Shown: positions 26,215 to 35,105 of the stretch, one piece after another
Layout of the letters: each line of letters opens with the position of its first letter
Numbering within the stretch: the stretch's first letter is position 1
NCBI GenBank assembly: GCA_002479485.1
Contig: DLNM01000035.1
Coordinates: 62,726-126,725, forward strand
From: Firmicutes bacterium UBA7510
GTDB lineage: Bacteria > Bacillota > Clostridia > Tissierellales > Sedimentibacteraceae
DNA length: 64,000 bases
Reading direction: 5' to 3'
Translations under genes and position numbers: made by a program
Notes under the pieces: generated by a model
Told to the model about the DNA's origin: nothing
The model's database searches: none
What the model saw: only the letters and a program-made list of their open reading frames with translations

Positions 26215-28287
26215 ATGTCGGTGCAACAAATGCAGCGTGTCTATATCTATGCGCTAAAAAATGACCGAAAAAAAATACTAGAGCTAATTCAAAGACAAGG
26301 ATTTATAGAGGTTGAAAATAAAATATATGATGATAATATTTTTTATAAGGAGGATATGTCTTTACGCAGAGCTGGTTTCGAAAAAAATGCTACACTTGCT
26401 AAAGAAGCAATATCTATTCTTGAAAAATATAGTAATCAGAAGAGTTCTATGTTAAGTGTCTTAAATGGAAGAAAAGAAGTTTCAACTACAGTTTATTATG
26501 ATTTTTCTAGCAAACATGATAACGTTTTACAAGGTGCGAATCATATAATAGACATTTCAAAAAAAATATTAGAAAAGCAGACAGAAGTATCGAAATTCGA
26601 AACACAGAGGGAAATGCTTTTGACATGGAAGAACTTAGACATTCCAGTTGACTTTGATGGAACAAAGCATACCTCATTTTTTATTGGCACATTACCTAAT
26701 GTATGGTCAATTGAACTTATCAATGAACAATTATCTCAAATTATACCTGTACACAATGCACAACTACCTGTCCATAGCGTACAGTTCCCTGAACACAATG
26801 CACAGTTGCCTATGCATGTGGAAGTAATAAGCACATCTAAAGAGCAGACCTGTATACTCGCTATGACCATTAAAGAAAATGAAGAATCATTATTAGAAGC
26901 ATTAAGAACTATTGGATTTAGTTTTCCTGACTCTACATTAAGTAAGGTTCCGACAGAGAAAATAAATGAAATTAATGAATTAATTAAAAAAACAAAAAAA
27001 GATATAGAAGAAATAGAAATAGAACTTGTAAATAGTAAAGATAAAATAGAAGAGCTTAAATTTTTACAAGACTATGAAACTATGAGAGCAGATAAATATG
27101 ATGCTATAGGACATCTTTTGCAAACTAATAACATGTTTATATTTTCTGGATTTATACCTTCAAACAAAACTCAAGTTTTTCTTGATAATATTTCATCTAA
27201 ATTTGATGCTTATGTGGAGTTTGAGGAGCCAGGTGAGGATGAAGAGGTACCAACATTATTAAAGAATAACAGCTTTTCTAGTCCGCTAGAGAGTACTGTT
27301 GAATCCTTTGGTACTCCAGATAGAGGCGAGATTGATCCAACAATGATTATGTCATTATTTTATTACATGTTATTTGGTTTAATGCTATCAGATGCAGCTT
27401 ATGGTGCTATTATTGCTATAATGTGTGCTGTAGGTCTAATAAAGTACAAAAATACTATTGAAGAACCTATGAGAAAGACATTGAGAATGTATTTGTATTG
27501 TGGTTTAGCTACTATATTTTGGGGCGTAATGTTTGGTAGCTACTTTGGAGATTTAGTAGATATAATTACTATGAACTTTTTCGGTAATAAAATAACCATT
27601 CCACCTTTGTGGTTTTTCCCGGTAGAAGAGCCAATGCGTATGCTAGTGTTTAGTATGCTAATAGGTATAATTCATTTACTTACAGGTTTAAGTTTGAAGC
27701 TTGTAAACAATATTAGAAGTAGAGATTTTAAGGCTATAATATATGATGTATTCTTTTGGTATGTTTTATTAATTAGCAGTGTGATTTATCTACTTTCTAT
27801 GAAGCTGTTTGTAGACACACTTGGTCTAAGTTTTATTCTACCATCTATAGCAGGAAATATTTCCGCTGTATTAGTTGCTATGTCTGCAATTGGAATTATT
27901 GCAACCAATGGAAGAGAATCTAAAAATCCTTTCAAGAGATTTTTAAAGGGATTATATGCTTTATATGGCATTACTGGTTATTTGAGTGATGTATTATCTT
28001 ATTCAAGACTATTAGCACTTGGTCTTGCAACAGGGGTTATATGTACAGTTATTAACAAAATGGCAGCTATGACTATAGGAGTGCCATTTGTTGGACCAAT
28101 TATATTTTTTATTATAATTATTTTTGGACACATATTAAACATTGGTATTAATGCATTGGGGGCATATGTTCATACTACTCGTCTTCAATATGTAGAGTTT
28201 TTCGGAAAATTCTACGGTGGTAGTGGACGTAAGTTCCAACCATTAAGTATAAAAACAAAATATTTTAAATTTAAGGAGGAAAAGTAA
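26215..28287 (+). CDS. ntpI: V-type ATPase membrane subunit I (NtpI)
   Basis: 690 aa. The N-terminal half (1-370) is cytoplasmic and helical, bearing the stalk attachments. The C-terminal half has seven to eight membrane helices forming the half-channels next to the proteolipid ring (MIMSLFYYMLFGLMLSDAAYG, SDVLSYSRLLALGLATGVI with the essential Arg, and GHILNIGINALGAYVHTTRLQYVEF). An unusual insert of 7-residue repeats, PVHNAQL / PVHSVQF / PEHNAQL, lies at about residues 178-201. AAAGGAG precedes the ATG. Confidence 0.95.
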   Translation: MSVQQMQRVYIYALKNDRKKILELIQRQGFIEVENKIYDDNIFYKEDMSLRRAGFEKNATLAKEAISILEKYSNQKSSMLSVLNGRKEVSTTVYYDFSSKHDNVLQGANHIIDISKKILEKQTEVSKFETQREMLLTWKNLDIPVDFDGTKHTSFFIGTLPNVWSIELINEQLSQIIPVHNAQLPVHSVQFPEHNAQLPMHVEVISTSKEQTCILAMTIKENEESLLEALRTIGFSFPDSTLSKVPTEKINEINELIKKTKKDIEEIEIELVNSKDKIEELKFLQDYETMRADKYDAIGHLLQTNNMFIFSGFIPSNKTQVFLDNISSKFDAYVEFEEPGEDEEVPTLLKNNSFSSPLESTVESFGTPDRGEIDPTMIMSLFYYMLFGLMLSDAAYGAIIAIMCAVGLIKYKNTIEEPMRKTLRMYLYCGLATIFWGVMFGSYFGDLVDIITMNFFGNKITIPPLWFFPVEEPMRMLVFSMLIGIIHLLTGLSLKLVNNIRSRDFKAIIYDVFFWYVLLISSVIYLLSMKLFVDTLGLSFILPSIAGNISAVLVAMSAIGIIATNGRESKNPFKRFLKGLYALYGITGYLSDVLSYSRLLALGLATGVICTVINKMAAMTIGVPFVGPIIFFIIIIFGHILNIGINALGAYVHTTRLQYVEFFGKFYGGSGRKFQPLSIKTKYFKFKEEK
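26746..26817 (+). repeat. In-frame 21-bp tandem repeat within ntpI
   Basis: Three 21-bp units begin at 26746, 26767 and 26788, plus a 9-base partial unit (26809-26817). Each encodes P-x-H-x-x-Q-x (for example PVHNAQL). The units have diverged by several substitutions but not in length, so the reading frame is kept. Confidence 0.85.
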
Positions 28288-28770
28288 ATGATGAATAGTG
28301 GTATTTTATTTGCATTATTGGGAGCTGTATTATCAGCCCTATTAGCAGGAGCTGGCTCAGCAAGAGGAGTAGGTATAGCTGGTGAGGCAGCTGCCGGAGT
28401 AGTAACAGAGGATCCAAGTAAGTTTGGTAAGGTTTTAATATTACAATTATTACCAGGAACTCAAGGTATTTATGGATTATTGATTGCATTTATTACCTTA
28501 ACTCAAATTGGTGTATTAGGTGGAAGTGGTGATATTTCTTTAGTTAAAGGATTACTATATTTTGCAGCTTGCCTTCCAATGGCTTTAGTGGGTTATTTTT
28601 CTGCAATTAATCAAGCTAAAGCATCAATAGCTAGTATTGCTTTAATAGCGAAAAAACCAGATCAATTTGGTAAAGCTATGATTTTCCCTGCTATGGTTGA
28701 AACATATGCAATTCTAGCATTACTTATATCTATTTTAGCCGTAACTGGTATAGGTGGTATCAATATCTAA
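28288..28770 (+). CDS. ntpK: V-type ATPase proteolipid subunit K (NtpK)
   Basis: 160 aa, four membrane helices made of two fused hairpins; forms the rotor ring. The residues that bind Na+ in Enterococcus hirae NtpK have counterparts: L..TQ in LLPGTQGIYG, Gln in AINQAKASI and the carboxylate in FPAMVETYAIL. The pump is therefore predicted to use Na+. AAGGAGG lies before tandem ATG codons; the first is used here. It starts directly after ntpI's stop. Confidence 0.95.
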   Translation: MMNSGILFALLGAVLSALLAGAGSARGVGIAGEAAAGVVTEDPSKFGKVLILQLLPGTQGIYGLLIAFITLTQIGVLGGSGDISLVKGLLYFAACLPMALVGYFSAINQAKASIASIALIAKKPDQFGKAMIFPAMVETYAILALLISILAVTGIGGINI

Positions 28771-28787
28771 CTGTTAGGAGAGAGAGA

Positions 28788-29396
28788 ATGTCTGGTTTAG
28801 AAAAAATATTAAAGCATATTGAGGATAATGCAAACAATAATGCGAAAGAGCTTATTGAAAAAGCCAACATGGCAGCTGAAAAAATTGTAAATAAAGCAGA
28901 AGAAGAATCAAATGCAATATTTATTCAAAAGATTGAACAATGTAAAGCTGATGTAGATGCTTTTATCAGTTTTTTAGAGGCTTCTGCTGCATTAAAGAAA
29001 AAGCAGATAATACTAGATTCAAAGCAGCAAATCATAAAGGATTTAATAAGTCGGGCTAAAGATTACATAATTAAGTTACCAAAAGAAGAATATTTTGAGG
29101 TTATACTTAAAATGCTAACAAAATATTGTATAGGTAAATCGGGACAGATAATATTTTCTCAATATGATAGAGAGCGTATGCCTGAACAATTTGAACAACA
29201 AATTAATAAAGCTATTTCTACTAAAGAGGGAGCACACCTTGAAATATCTGATGAGACTAGGTCAATTGATGGCGGATTTGTATTAAACTATGGCGAGATT
29301 GAGCAAAACTGTTCATTTGATGCATTATTTTTAGATAAGTATGATTTGCTACAAGATGAGGTATATAAATTATTATTTGATGAAAGCACTGTTTAG
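28788..29396 (+). CDS. ntpE: V-type ATPase subunit E (NtpE)
   Basis: 202-aa peripheral stalk subunit. The N-terminal half is a long charged coiled coil (HIEDNANNNAKELIEKA). The C-terminal globular half contains SIDGGFVLNYGEIEQNCSFDAL, the typical end of E subunits. AGGAGAGAG precedes the ATG. The stop codon is followed at once by a copy of the 5'-UTR repeat. Confidence 0.9.
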   Translation: MSGLEKILKHIEDNANNNAKELIEKANMAAEKIVNKAEEESNAIFIQKIEQCKADVDAFISFLEASAALKKKQIILDSKQQIIKDLISRAKDYIIKLPKEEYFEVILKMLTKYCIGKSGQIIFSQYDRERMPEQFEQQINKAISTKEGAHLEISDETRSIDGGFVLNYGEIEQNCSFDALFLDKYDLLQDEVYKLLFDESTV

Positions 29397-29457
29397 AAAG
29401 TGTGAAGAAAGACGTTTCACACTATTTGTGACACCGCTTAGGTGTAATGGAGGGAAA
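29397..29457 (+). repeat. 5'-UTR repeat element, copy 2
   Basis: AGTGTGAA (29399-29406) / TTCACACT (29416-29423), then TTTGTG and ACACC (29431-29435) / GGTGT (29441-29445), then AATGGAGG before ntpC. It matches copy 1 at 23962 but lacks the middle hairpin. It interrupts the otherwise tight ntp operon between ntpE and ntpC. Confidence 0.6.
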
Positions 29458-29458
29458 C

Positions 29459-30427
29459 ATGACTGATAAACAGTACATATATCCAGTTGCACGTATTAGA
29501 AGTAAGGAACTTAGCTTGTTAAATAAACAAGTTATGGAACAGCTTTTAGCGTGTAAAACTTATGAAGATTGCTTAGTTACTTTAATGGAAAAAAACTTCG
29601 GAAGTTCTGAAAATGTTACATTAGAGGAGCTTATAAAAAGTGAAAGAAAGAAAACATGGGATTTGATGAGGGAACTTGTTGAAGATATATCTGTGTTTAA
29701 TACATTTTTATACGAGAATGATTTTCATAATTTAAAAGCAGCAATTAAACAGCTTTATACAGATAAAGAGTTTAACAATATCTATATTGAAAATTGCACT
29801 TTTAATCCTGAGCTTATATTGCAGGCATTAAAGGAACAAAATTTTAAATTACTTCCTTCCTATATGCAGAAATGTGCTGCTGAAGCATATGACGTACAAA
29901 TGCATACAGGTGATAGTCAATTAACTGATGTAATTATAGATAAAAAAGCCTTAGAAGCAATTTATGAAAGTGGAACCTCTTCAGAAAATGAGGTTTTTAG
30001 TAAATATGCAGAGCTTAGAGTTGCATTTGCTGACATAAATATTGCACTTAGATGCAATAAAATCGGTAAAACTAGGGACTATATGATAAGATCAATGGCA
30101 GAATGTAAAAGTTTAAATATAACTAATCTAATTGAGGCAGCACTTGAAAGTGAAGATGCGATTTGTGATTATTTAAAAACTACTCGTTACTCTGACATTG
30201 TACAGTGCATAAGAAAATCATCATCTGCCATAGAAAAATACTGTGATGATCAAATTATTGAGCTTATAAAGCCGCAAAAATATAATTCTTTTACTATATC
30301 TCCACTTGCAGCATACATACTGGCTAGAGAAAACGAGATAAAAAACGTAAGAATTTTGATGTCAGGCAAAAGAAATAATTTGAGAGAAGAATCTATTAGA
30401 GAAAGGTTGAGGGAGCTGTATGTATAA
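29459..30427 (+). CDS. ntpC: V-type ATPase subunit C (NtpC)
   Basis: 322 aa; the socket that joins the central stalk to the proteolipid ring. Recognised from the helical fold pattern, size and motifs such as YPVARIRSKELSLL, DFHNLKAAIK and SPLAAYILARENEIKNVRILMSGK near the C-terminus, which is typical of archaeal/bacterial C (d) subunits. ATG 29459 follows GGAGGG with correct spacing; ATG 29447 overlaps the ribosome site. Its end overlaps the next gene by 8 bases. Confidence 0.92.
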   Translation: MTDKQYIYPVARIRSKELSLLNKQVMEQLLACKTYEDCLVTLMEKNFGSSENVTLEELIKSERKKTWDLMRELVEDISVFNTFLYENDFHNLKAAIKQLYTDKEFNNIYIENCTFNPELILQALKEQNFKLLPSYMQKCAAEAYDVQMHTGDSQLTDVIIDKKALEAIYESGTSSENEVFSKYAELRVAFADINIALRCNKIGKTRDYMIRSMAECKSLNITNLIEAALESEDAICDYLKTTRYSDIVQCIRKSSSAIEKYCDDQIIELIKPQKYNSFTISPLAAYILARENEIKNVRILMSGKRNNLREESIRERLRELYV

Positions 30428-30743
30428 AATAGCAGTGCTAGGTGATATTGATAGTATTTATGGCTTTTCAGCCTTAGGAATACACATAAGTCCAGTCAAT
30501 TCTATGGATGAAGCAACAAAAGCATTGAAAAAGCTTGCTGATGAGCAGTATGCAATTATATATGTAACAGAATCGTATTACATAAAACTAGAAGCTGAAA
30601 TAAATCAATATAAAACAAATATGATACCGGCTATTATTGTCATACCAGGTGCTACTGGCAATATTGGTATAGGTATGTCAAATATTAAAAAAATAGTAGA
30701 GCAAGCAGTTGGCTCAGATATTATTTTTAATAATGAAAATTAA
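30420..30743 (+). CDS. ntpG: V-type ATPase subunit F (NtpG)
   Basis: 107-aa Rossmann-like central-stalk subunit. Signatures: YKIAVLGDIDSIYGFSALG at the start and AIIYVTESYY in the middle, ending with IPAIIVIPGATG. It overlaps ntpC by 8 bases, so the two stalk subunits are coupled. Confidence 0.92.
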   Translation: MYKIAVLGDIDSIYGFSALGIHISPVNSMDEATKALKKLADEQYAIIYVTESYYIKLEAEINQYKTNMIPAIIVIPGATGNIGIGMSNIKKIVEQAVGSDIIFNNEN

Positions 30744-30761
30744 ATAAAGGTGGATTGTAGG

Positions 30762-30851
30762 TTGAAAGAAATGATGAATAATAAAAAAATATGCACCGAG
30801 CCCATGCTTAATAACTTATGGGCTTTTGTGCAAGAAAGGGCATGGGCATAA
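30762..30851 (+). CDS. Possible 29-codon leader ORF before ntpA
   Basis: A TTG at 30762, preceded by AAAGGTGG at 30747-30754, opens a 29-codon frame ending in TAA at 30849-30851, two bases before the ntpA ATG. The peptide is basic at the start and Trp-containing at the end (AWA). ntpA itself has no well-spaced ribosome site (GAAAGGG is about 14 bases away), so translation of this frame could carry ribosomes to ntpA. The frame also spans a repeat-like hairpin, so coding is uncertain. Confidence 0.35.
   Translation: MKEMMNNKKICTEPMLNNLWAFVQERAWA
30792..30847 (+). promoter_or_regulatory. Alternative hairpins before ntpA
   Basis: TGCAC (30792-30796) + AGCCCAT (30799-30805) pair with ATGGGCT (30818-30824) + GTGCA (30828-30832), a compact two-part stem. 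The same GCCCATGC (30800-30807) can instead pair with GCATGGGC (30840-30847), next to the ntpA start. The two folds exclude each other. Related blocks occur before dxs. Confidence 0.45.
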
Positions 30852-30853
30852 AT

Positions 30854-32626
30854 ATGAGTAAAGGCATCATAAAAAAGGTTGCTGGTCCACTAGTTATAGC
30901 TGAAGGAATGAGGGATGCTAACATGTATGACGTTGTTCGTGTTAGTGGTCAGCGACTAATTGGTGAGATAATTGAAATTCACGGCGATAAAGCTTCAATA
31001 CAAGTTTATGAAGAAACCTCAGGCATAGGACCGGGAGAAATTGTTGAATCTACTAATAATCCATTAAGTGTGGAGCTAGGACCGGGACTTTTGGGAAGTA
31101 TATTTGATGGAATACAACGTCCTTTAGTAGATATAATGAACGCTATTGGAAACAATTTAAGCCGTGGCGTTGATATTTTGTCTCTTAGCAGAAGTGCTAA
31201 ATGGCATTTTGAACCGCAGGTTAACTCTGGTGACTATGTTGAGGCTGGGGATATAATTGGTAAAGTTAATGAAACAGAAATTATCTTACATAAAATCATG
31301 ATTCCAGTAGGAATTAAGGGTGTAATTAAGACTATAAATGAAGGTGATTACACTATTGAAGACATTATTTGCGTTGTAGAAGCTGAAGATGGCACATTAA
31401 TTGATGTTACAATGCTGCAAAGATGGCCTGTTCGTATAGGACGTCCATACAAAGAGAAATTATCACCAGATAAACCTCTTGTTACTGGTCAAAGAGTTAT
31501 TGACTGCTTATTCCCTATAGCTAAGGGCGGAGTAGCAGCAGTTCCAGGACCGTTTGGAAGTGGTAAAACAGTTGTGCAACATCAATTGGCAAAATGGGCT
31601 GAGGCAGATGTTGTTGTATACATAGGCTGTGGTGAGCGTGGAAACGAAATGACAGACGTATTAAACGAATTCCCAGAATTAAAGGATCCAAAAACAGGAC
31701 ACTCACTTATGAAAAGAACAGTGCTTATAGCTAACACTTCAGATATGCCTGTTGCTGCCCGTGAAGCATCAATTTATGTTGGTATAACTATAGCAGAGTA
31801 CTTTAGAGATATGGGGTATTCAGTTGCACTTATGGCTGACTCCACATCAAGATGGGCAGAAGCACTTCGTGAAATGTCTGGACGTTTGGAGGAAATGCCA
31901 GGTGAAGAAGGATATCCGGCATATTTAGGTAGCCGTCTTGCTCAATTTTATGAAAGAGCTGGAAAGGTCATTTCGCTAGGTAAAGATAATAGAGAAGGAA
32001 CACTATCTGTTATAGGTGCTATATCACCTCCTGGCGGAGATATTTCAGAGCCTGTGTCACAAGCAACTCTTAGAATAGTAAAGGTATTCTGGGGGCTTGA
32101 CTCAAATCTTGCATATAAAAGACATTTCCCAGCTATTAACTGGTTAACAAGCTATTCCTTATATGCAGATAAAATGGGCAAATGGTTTAATTCAAATATA
32201 AATGAATGCTGGACTGCACAAAGAGCAAGATTTATGAGACTACTTTCTGATGAAGCAGAGCTTGAAGAAATTGTAAAGCTGGTTGGTATAGATGCGTTAT
32301 CACCTCCGGAAAGATTAAAGCTAGAATCAGCGCGTTCAATAAGAGAGGACTTCTTGCATCAGGATGCTTTCCATGAAGTAGATACATATACATCATTATA
32401 TAAGCAATATAAAATGATGGAGCTTATACTTAAATTTTATGATGAAACTGTTGAAGCAATAAAACATGGCGCAACAGTAGAGTCATTAGTTAAACTACCT
32501 ATTAAAGAAAAAATCGGAAGATTTAAATATACACCTAACGAAAATGTCGATGATGAATATAATTTAATAATTCAATCAATAAAAGAACAGGTTGACAAAT
32601 TGTTAGTGCAAGAGGAGGAAGTCTAA
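30854..32626 (+). CDS. ntpA: V-type ATPase catalytic subunit A (NtpA)
   Basis: 590 aa. ATP hydrolysis site: Walker A GPFGSGKTVVQHQLAKW, the catalytic Glu in GCGERGNEM, and ALMADSTSRWAEALREMSGRLEEMPGEEGYP. The long non-homologous insert specific to A subunits (about 110-210) is present. The chosen start (MSKGIIKKVAGPLVIAEGM) matches family N-termini; the longer frame from 30818 lies in the hairpin leader. Stop and ntpB start share one base. Confidence 0.97.
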   Translation: MSKGIIKKVAGPLVIAEGMRDANMYDVVRVSGQRLIGEIIEIHGDKASIQVYEETSGIGPGEIVESTNNPLSVELGPGLLGSIFDGIQRPLVDIMNAIGNNLSRGVDILSLSRSAKWHFEPQVNSGDYVEAGDIIGKVNETEIILHKIMIPVGIKGVIKTINEGDYTIEDIICVVEAEDGTLIDVTMLQRWPVRIGRPYKEKLSPDKPLVTGQRVIDCLFPIAKGGVAAVPGPFGSGKTVVQHQLAKWAEADVVVYIGCGERGNEMTDVLNEFPELKDPKTGHSLMKRTVLIANTSDMPVAAREASIYVGITIAEYFRDMGYSVALMADSTSRWAEALREMSGRLEEMPGEEGYPAYLGSRLAQFYERAGKVISLGKDNREGTLSVIGAISPPGGDISEPVSQATLRIVKVFWGLDSNLAYKRHFPAINWLTSYSLYADKMGKWFNSNINECWTAQRARFMRLLSDEAELEEIVKLVGIDALSPPERLKLESARSIREDFLHQDAFHEVDTYTSLYKQYKMMELILKFYDETVEAIKHGATVESLVKLPIKEKIGRFKYTPNENVDDEYNLIIQSIKEQVDKLLVQEEEV

Positions 32627-33996
32627 TGCCTAGAGAATATAAAACCATTCAAGAGGTTGCTGGCCCTCTGATGCTAGTACGCGGAGTAGAAAACGTTAAA
32701 TATAATGAATTAGCTGAAATAGTTCTATTTAATGGTGAAACTAGACGTTGTAAGGTTTTAGAAATAGATGGTGAGAATGCATTAGTTCAGTTGTTTGAAA
32801 GCTCAACTGGTATAAACCTATCAAACAGTAAGGTTAGATTTTTAGGAAAAAGTATGGAGCTAGGAGTATCTGCAGATATGCTTAGTCGTGTATTTGATGG
32901 ACTAGGCAGACCTATAGACAATGGTCCAGAAATTCTTCCTGAAAAAAGACTAGATATAAATGGATTGCCAATGAATCCTGCAGCTAGAAACTATCCTCAA
33001 GAATTTATTCAAACAGGAGTATCAGCCATAGATGGACTAAATACATTAGTTAGAGGTCAAAAGTTACCTATATTTTCAGCAAGTGGATTGCCACATGCTG
33101 AGCTTGCAGCACAAATAGCTCGTCAAGCACAAGTTAGAGGAACAAGTGAGCCTTTTGCCGTTGTATTTGCCGCTATGGGTATAACCTTTGAAGAAGCTAA
33201 CTTCTTTATTGAAAGCTTTAAGTCAACAGGTGCTATAAATCGTACCGTTATGTTTATAAATTTAGCAAATGACCCTGCTATAGAGCGTATTGCAACACCT
33301 CGTATGGCTTTGTCAGCTGCAGAATACCTAGCATTTGAAAAGGATATGCACGTTTTGGTTATATTAACTGATATAACAAACTATGCAGATTCACTAAGAG
33401 AGGTATCAGCAGCACGTAAGGAAGTCCCAGGACGTCGTGGATATCCTGGATATATGTATACAGACCTTGCGTCATTATATGAAAGAGCTGGAAGACAAAA
33501 AGGCAAATCAGGTAGTATAACCATGATTCCTATACTATCAATGCCTGAGGATGACAAAACACATCCTATACCAGACTTAACTGGATACATAACAGAGGGA
33601 CAAATAATTTTAAGCCGTGAGCTTTACCGTCAAGGCATTGAGCCGCCAATAGATGTTTTGCCATCACTATCAAGATTAAAAGATAAGGGTATAGGTGCTG
33701 GTAAAACACGTGCTGATCATGCAGGAACTATGAATCAGCTATTTGCAGCTTATGCTAGAGGCAAGGAAGCAAAAGAGTTAATGGTTATACTTGGTGAAGC
33801 AGCTTTAACAGACATAGATAAGCTATATGCCAAATTTGCAGATGCCTTTGAAGAAGAATATGTTTCACAAGGTTACTATCAAAACCGTGATATAGAAGAA
33901 ACACTAAACCTTGGCTGGAAGCTACTAAATATACTTCCAAAAACAGAGCTAAAAAGAATCAAGGATGAATTTATTGCAGAGTACTACGGGAAGTAA
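32626..33996 (+). CDS. ntpB: V-type ATPase regulatory subunit B (NtpB)
   Basis: 456 aa; alternates with A in the head and binds but does not hydrolyse nucleotide. A true P-loop is missing (FSASGLPHAELAAQIARQA), which is typical. Also seen: AMGITFEEANFF, ILTDITNYADSLREVSAARKEVPGRRGYPGY, and SLSRLKDKGIGAGKTR. GAGGAGGAAG precedes the ATG. Confidence 0.97.
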   Translation: MPREYKTIQEVAGPLMLVRGVENVKYNELAEIVLFNGETRRCKVLEIDGENALVQLFESSTGINLSNSKVRFLGKSMELGVSADMLSRVFDGLGRPIDNGPEILPEKRLDINGLPMNPAARNYPQEFIQTGVSAIDGLNTLVRGQKLPIFSASGLPHAELAAQIARQAQVRGTSEPFAVVFAAMGITFEEANFFIESFKSTGAINRTVMFINLANDPAIERIATPRMALSAAEYLAFEKDMHVLVILTDITNYADSLREVSAARKEVPGRRGYPGYMYTDLASLYERAGRQKGKSGSITMIPILSMPEDDKTHPIPDLTGYITEGQIILSRELYRQGIEPPIDVLPSLSRLKDKGIGAGKTRADHAGTMNQLFAAYARGKEAKELMVILGEAALTDIDKLYAKFADAFEEEYVSQGYYQNRDIEETLNLGWKLLNILPKTELKRIKDEFIAEYYGK

Positions 33997-34010
33997 AGGG
34001 GGAGTCGCAA

Positions 34011-34676
34011 TTGGCAAGAACACAGGTTAATCCGACGCGTATGGAATTGACAAGACTCAAAAAAAAGCTTATTACAGCAACCCGTGGACATAAGCTTCTA
34101 AAAGATAAAAGAGATGAGCTTATGAGACAGTTTCTTGAGTTGGTACGAAAAAGTAAGGACTTACGTGAAAAGGTGGAAAAAGGTATAAATGCTGCTAATA
34201 AAAATTTTGTTTTAGCTAGAGCAACTATGACAGATGAAACAGTAAACGTAGCGCTTATGGCACCAAAACAAGAGATAACTCTTGAGGTTTCCAAAAGAAA
34301 TGTTATGAGTGTTGACATACCTCAATTTCAATATAGAACTAAAACTCCAGATTCAAGCGACATATATTCATATGGATTTGCCTTCACATCTAGTGACCTA
34401 GATGATGCAGTGAAATCTATGCAAGATATATTAGAGGATATGTTACAATTAGCTGAATATGAAAAGGCATGCCAACTAATAGCTGTTGAAATAGAAAAAA
34501 CTAGACGTCGTGTTAATGCCTTAGAGTATGTAATGATTCCTGAAATGCAAGAAAACATCAAATACATAAGAATGAAGTTAGACGAAAACGAAAGAAGCAC
34601 TCAAATTCGCCTAATGAAAGTTAAGGATATGATTTTGGAGCAAACACATAATTATAGTCATTTAAATAAAGATTAA
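34011..34676 (+). CDS. ntpD: V-type ATPase subunit D (NtpD)
   Basis: 221-aa central rotor shaft made of two long helices. NPTRMELTRLKKKLITATRGHKLLKDKRDEL at the N-terminus (only part needed for recognition: NPTRMELTRLKKKL) and RRRVNALEYVMIPEMQENI near the C-terminus are family hallmarks. It starts at TTG 34011 with GGGGGAG upstream. It is the last gene of the operon. Confidence 0.95.
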   Translation: MARTQVNPTRMELTRLKKKLITATRGHKLLKDKRDELMRQFLELVRKSKDLREKVEKGINAANKNFVLARATMTDETVNVALMAPKQEITLEVSKRNVMSVDIPQFQYRTKTPDSSDIYSYGFAFTSSDLDDAVKSMQDILEDMLQLAEYEKACQLIAVEIEKTRRRVNALEYVMIPEMQENIKYIRMKLDENERSTQIRLMKVKDMILEQTHNYSHLNKD

Positions 34677-34716
34677 AATAATTATGGAAATTAAGTAATA
34701 ATTTGTAAAAAAGTAA

Positions 34717-34745
34717 TTGACAAAGTTTTATAAGTTGAATAATAT
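34717..34745 (+). promoter_or_regulatory. Possible promoter after the V-ATPase operon
   Basis: Perfect TTGACA (34717-34722), 17-bp spacer and TAATAT (34740-34745); a TATAAT also lies at 34743 with a 20-bp spacing. There is no coding frame downstream before the terminator. Confidence 0.45.
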
Positions 34746-34749
34746 AATA

Positions 34750-34890
34750 GTAAATAGTGGATACTATTTACGATATTGAGTATTACTGTATTTAAAATTG
34801 TACTAAACTACAAAAGCTTATAGTAATAATTAATATAACACAGGACATAAAGGGCCTGGAAAAAAAAGAGGCGTGAAGCCTCTTTTTATA
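34750..34890 (+). ncRNA. Candidate small structured RNA
   Basis: About 140 nt between a TTGACA promoter and a strong terminator, without an ORF. A 9-bp perfect hairpin GTAAATAGT (34750-34758) / ACTATTTAC (34763-34771) lies at the expected 5' end. TATTACT (34781-34787) / AGTAATA (34822-34828) enclose an open loop. It ends with the terminator stem at 34863-34887. It could equally be the 3' UTR of the ntp transcript. No known RNA family is recognised. Confidence 0.4.
34863..34888 (+). terminator. Terminator after the V-ATPase operon
   Basis: Stem AAAAAGAGGC (34863-34872) / GCCTCTTTTT (34878-34887) with a GTGAA loop. Confidence 0.9.
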
Positions 34891-34940
34891 TTCAAATTAT
34901 TTAATTGATAAGCTCATAGTCTCTAAGCAATTTAATAGAA

Positions 34941-35105
34941 TCATTTTTCTTTAATAATATTTAAAAACGAAATAACATCTCTTGGTCTACCAAAACTATT
35001 ATCAAGTAAATAGTTAATAAATCTCCTTATTGGTTTATCCATATAAAATTCATTAGAATTTCTTACCTTTAAAAGGAGCATTTCAATAAGAGGGGGTAAG
35101 TAATC
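34941..35105 (-). pseudogene. C-terminal remnant of a P-loop ATPase-like protein
   Basis: A minus-strand frame of about 55 codons without a start ends with NSFGRPRDVISFLNIIKEK. The GRPRDxxxFLN pattern is seen near the C-terminus of some STAND/KAP-like P-loop proteins. Everything upstream is missing. It lies in a zone of gene debris. Family assignment is tentative. Confidence 0.4.

Noticed and set aside
30818..30853. Longer N-terminus for NtpA
   Set aside because: The extra 12 residues lie in the leader hairpin and are absent from family N-termini as I know them.
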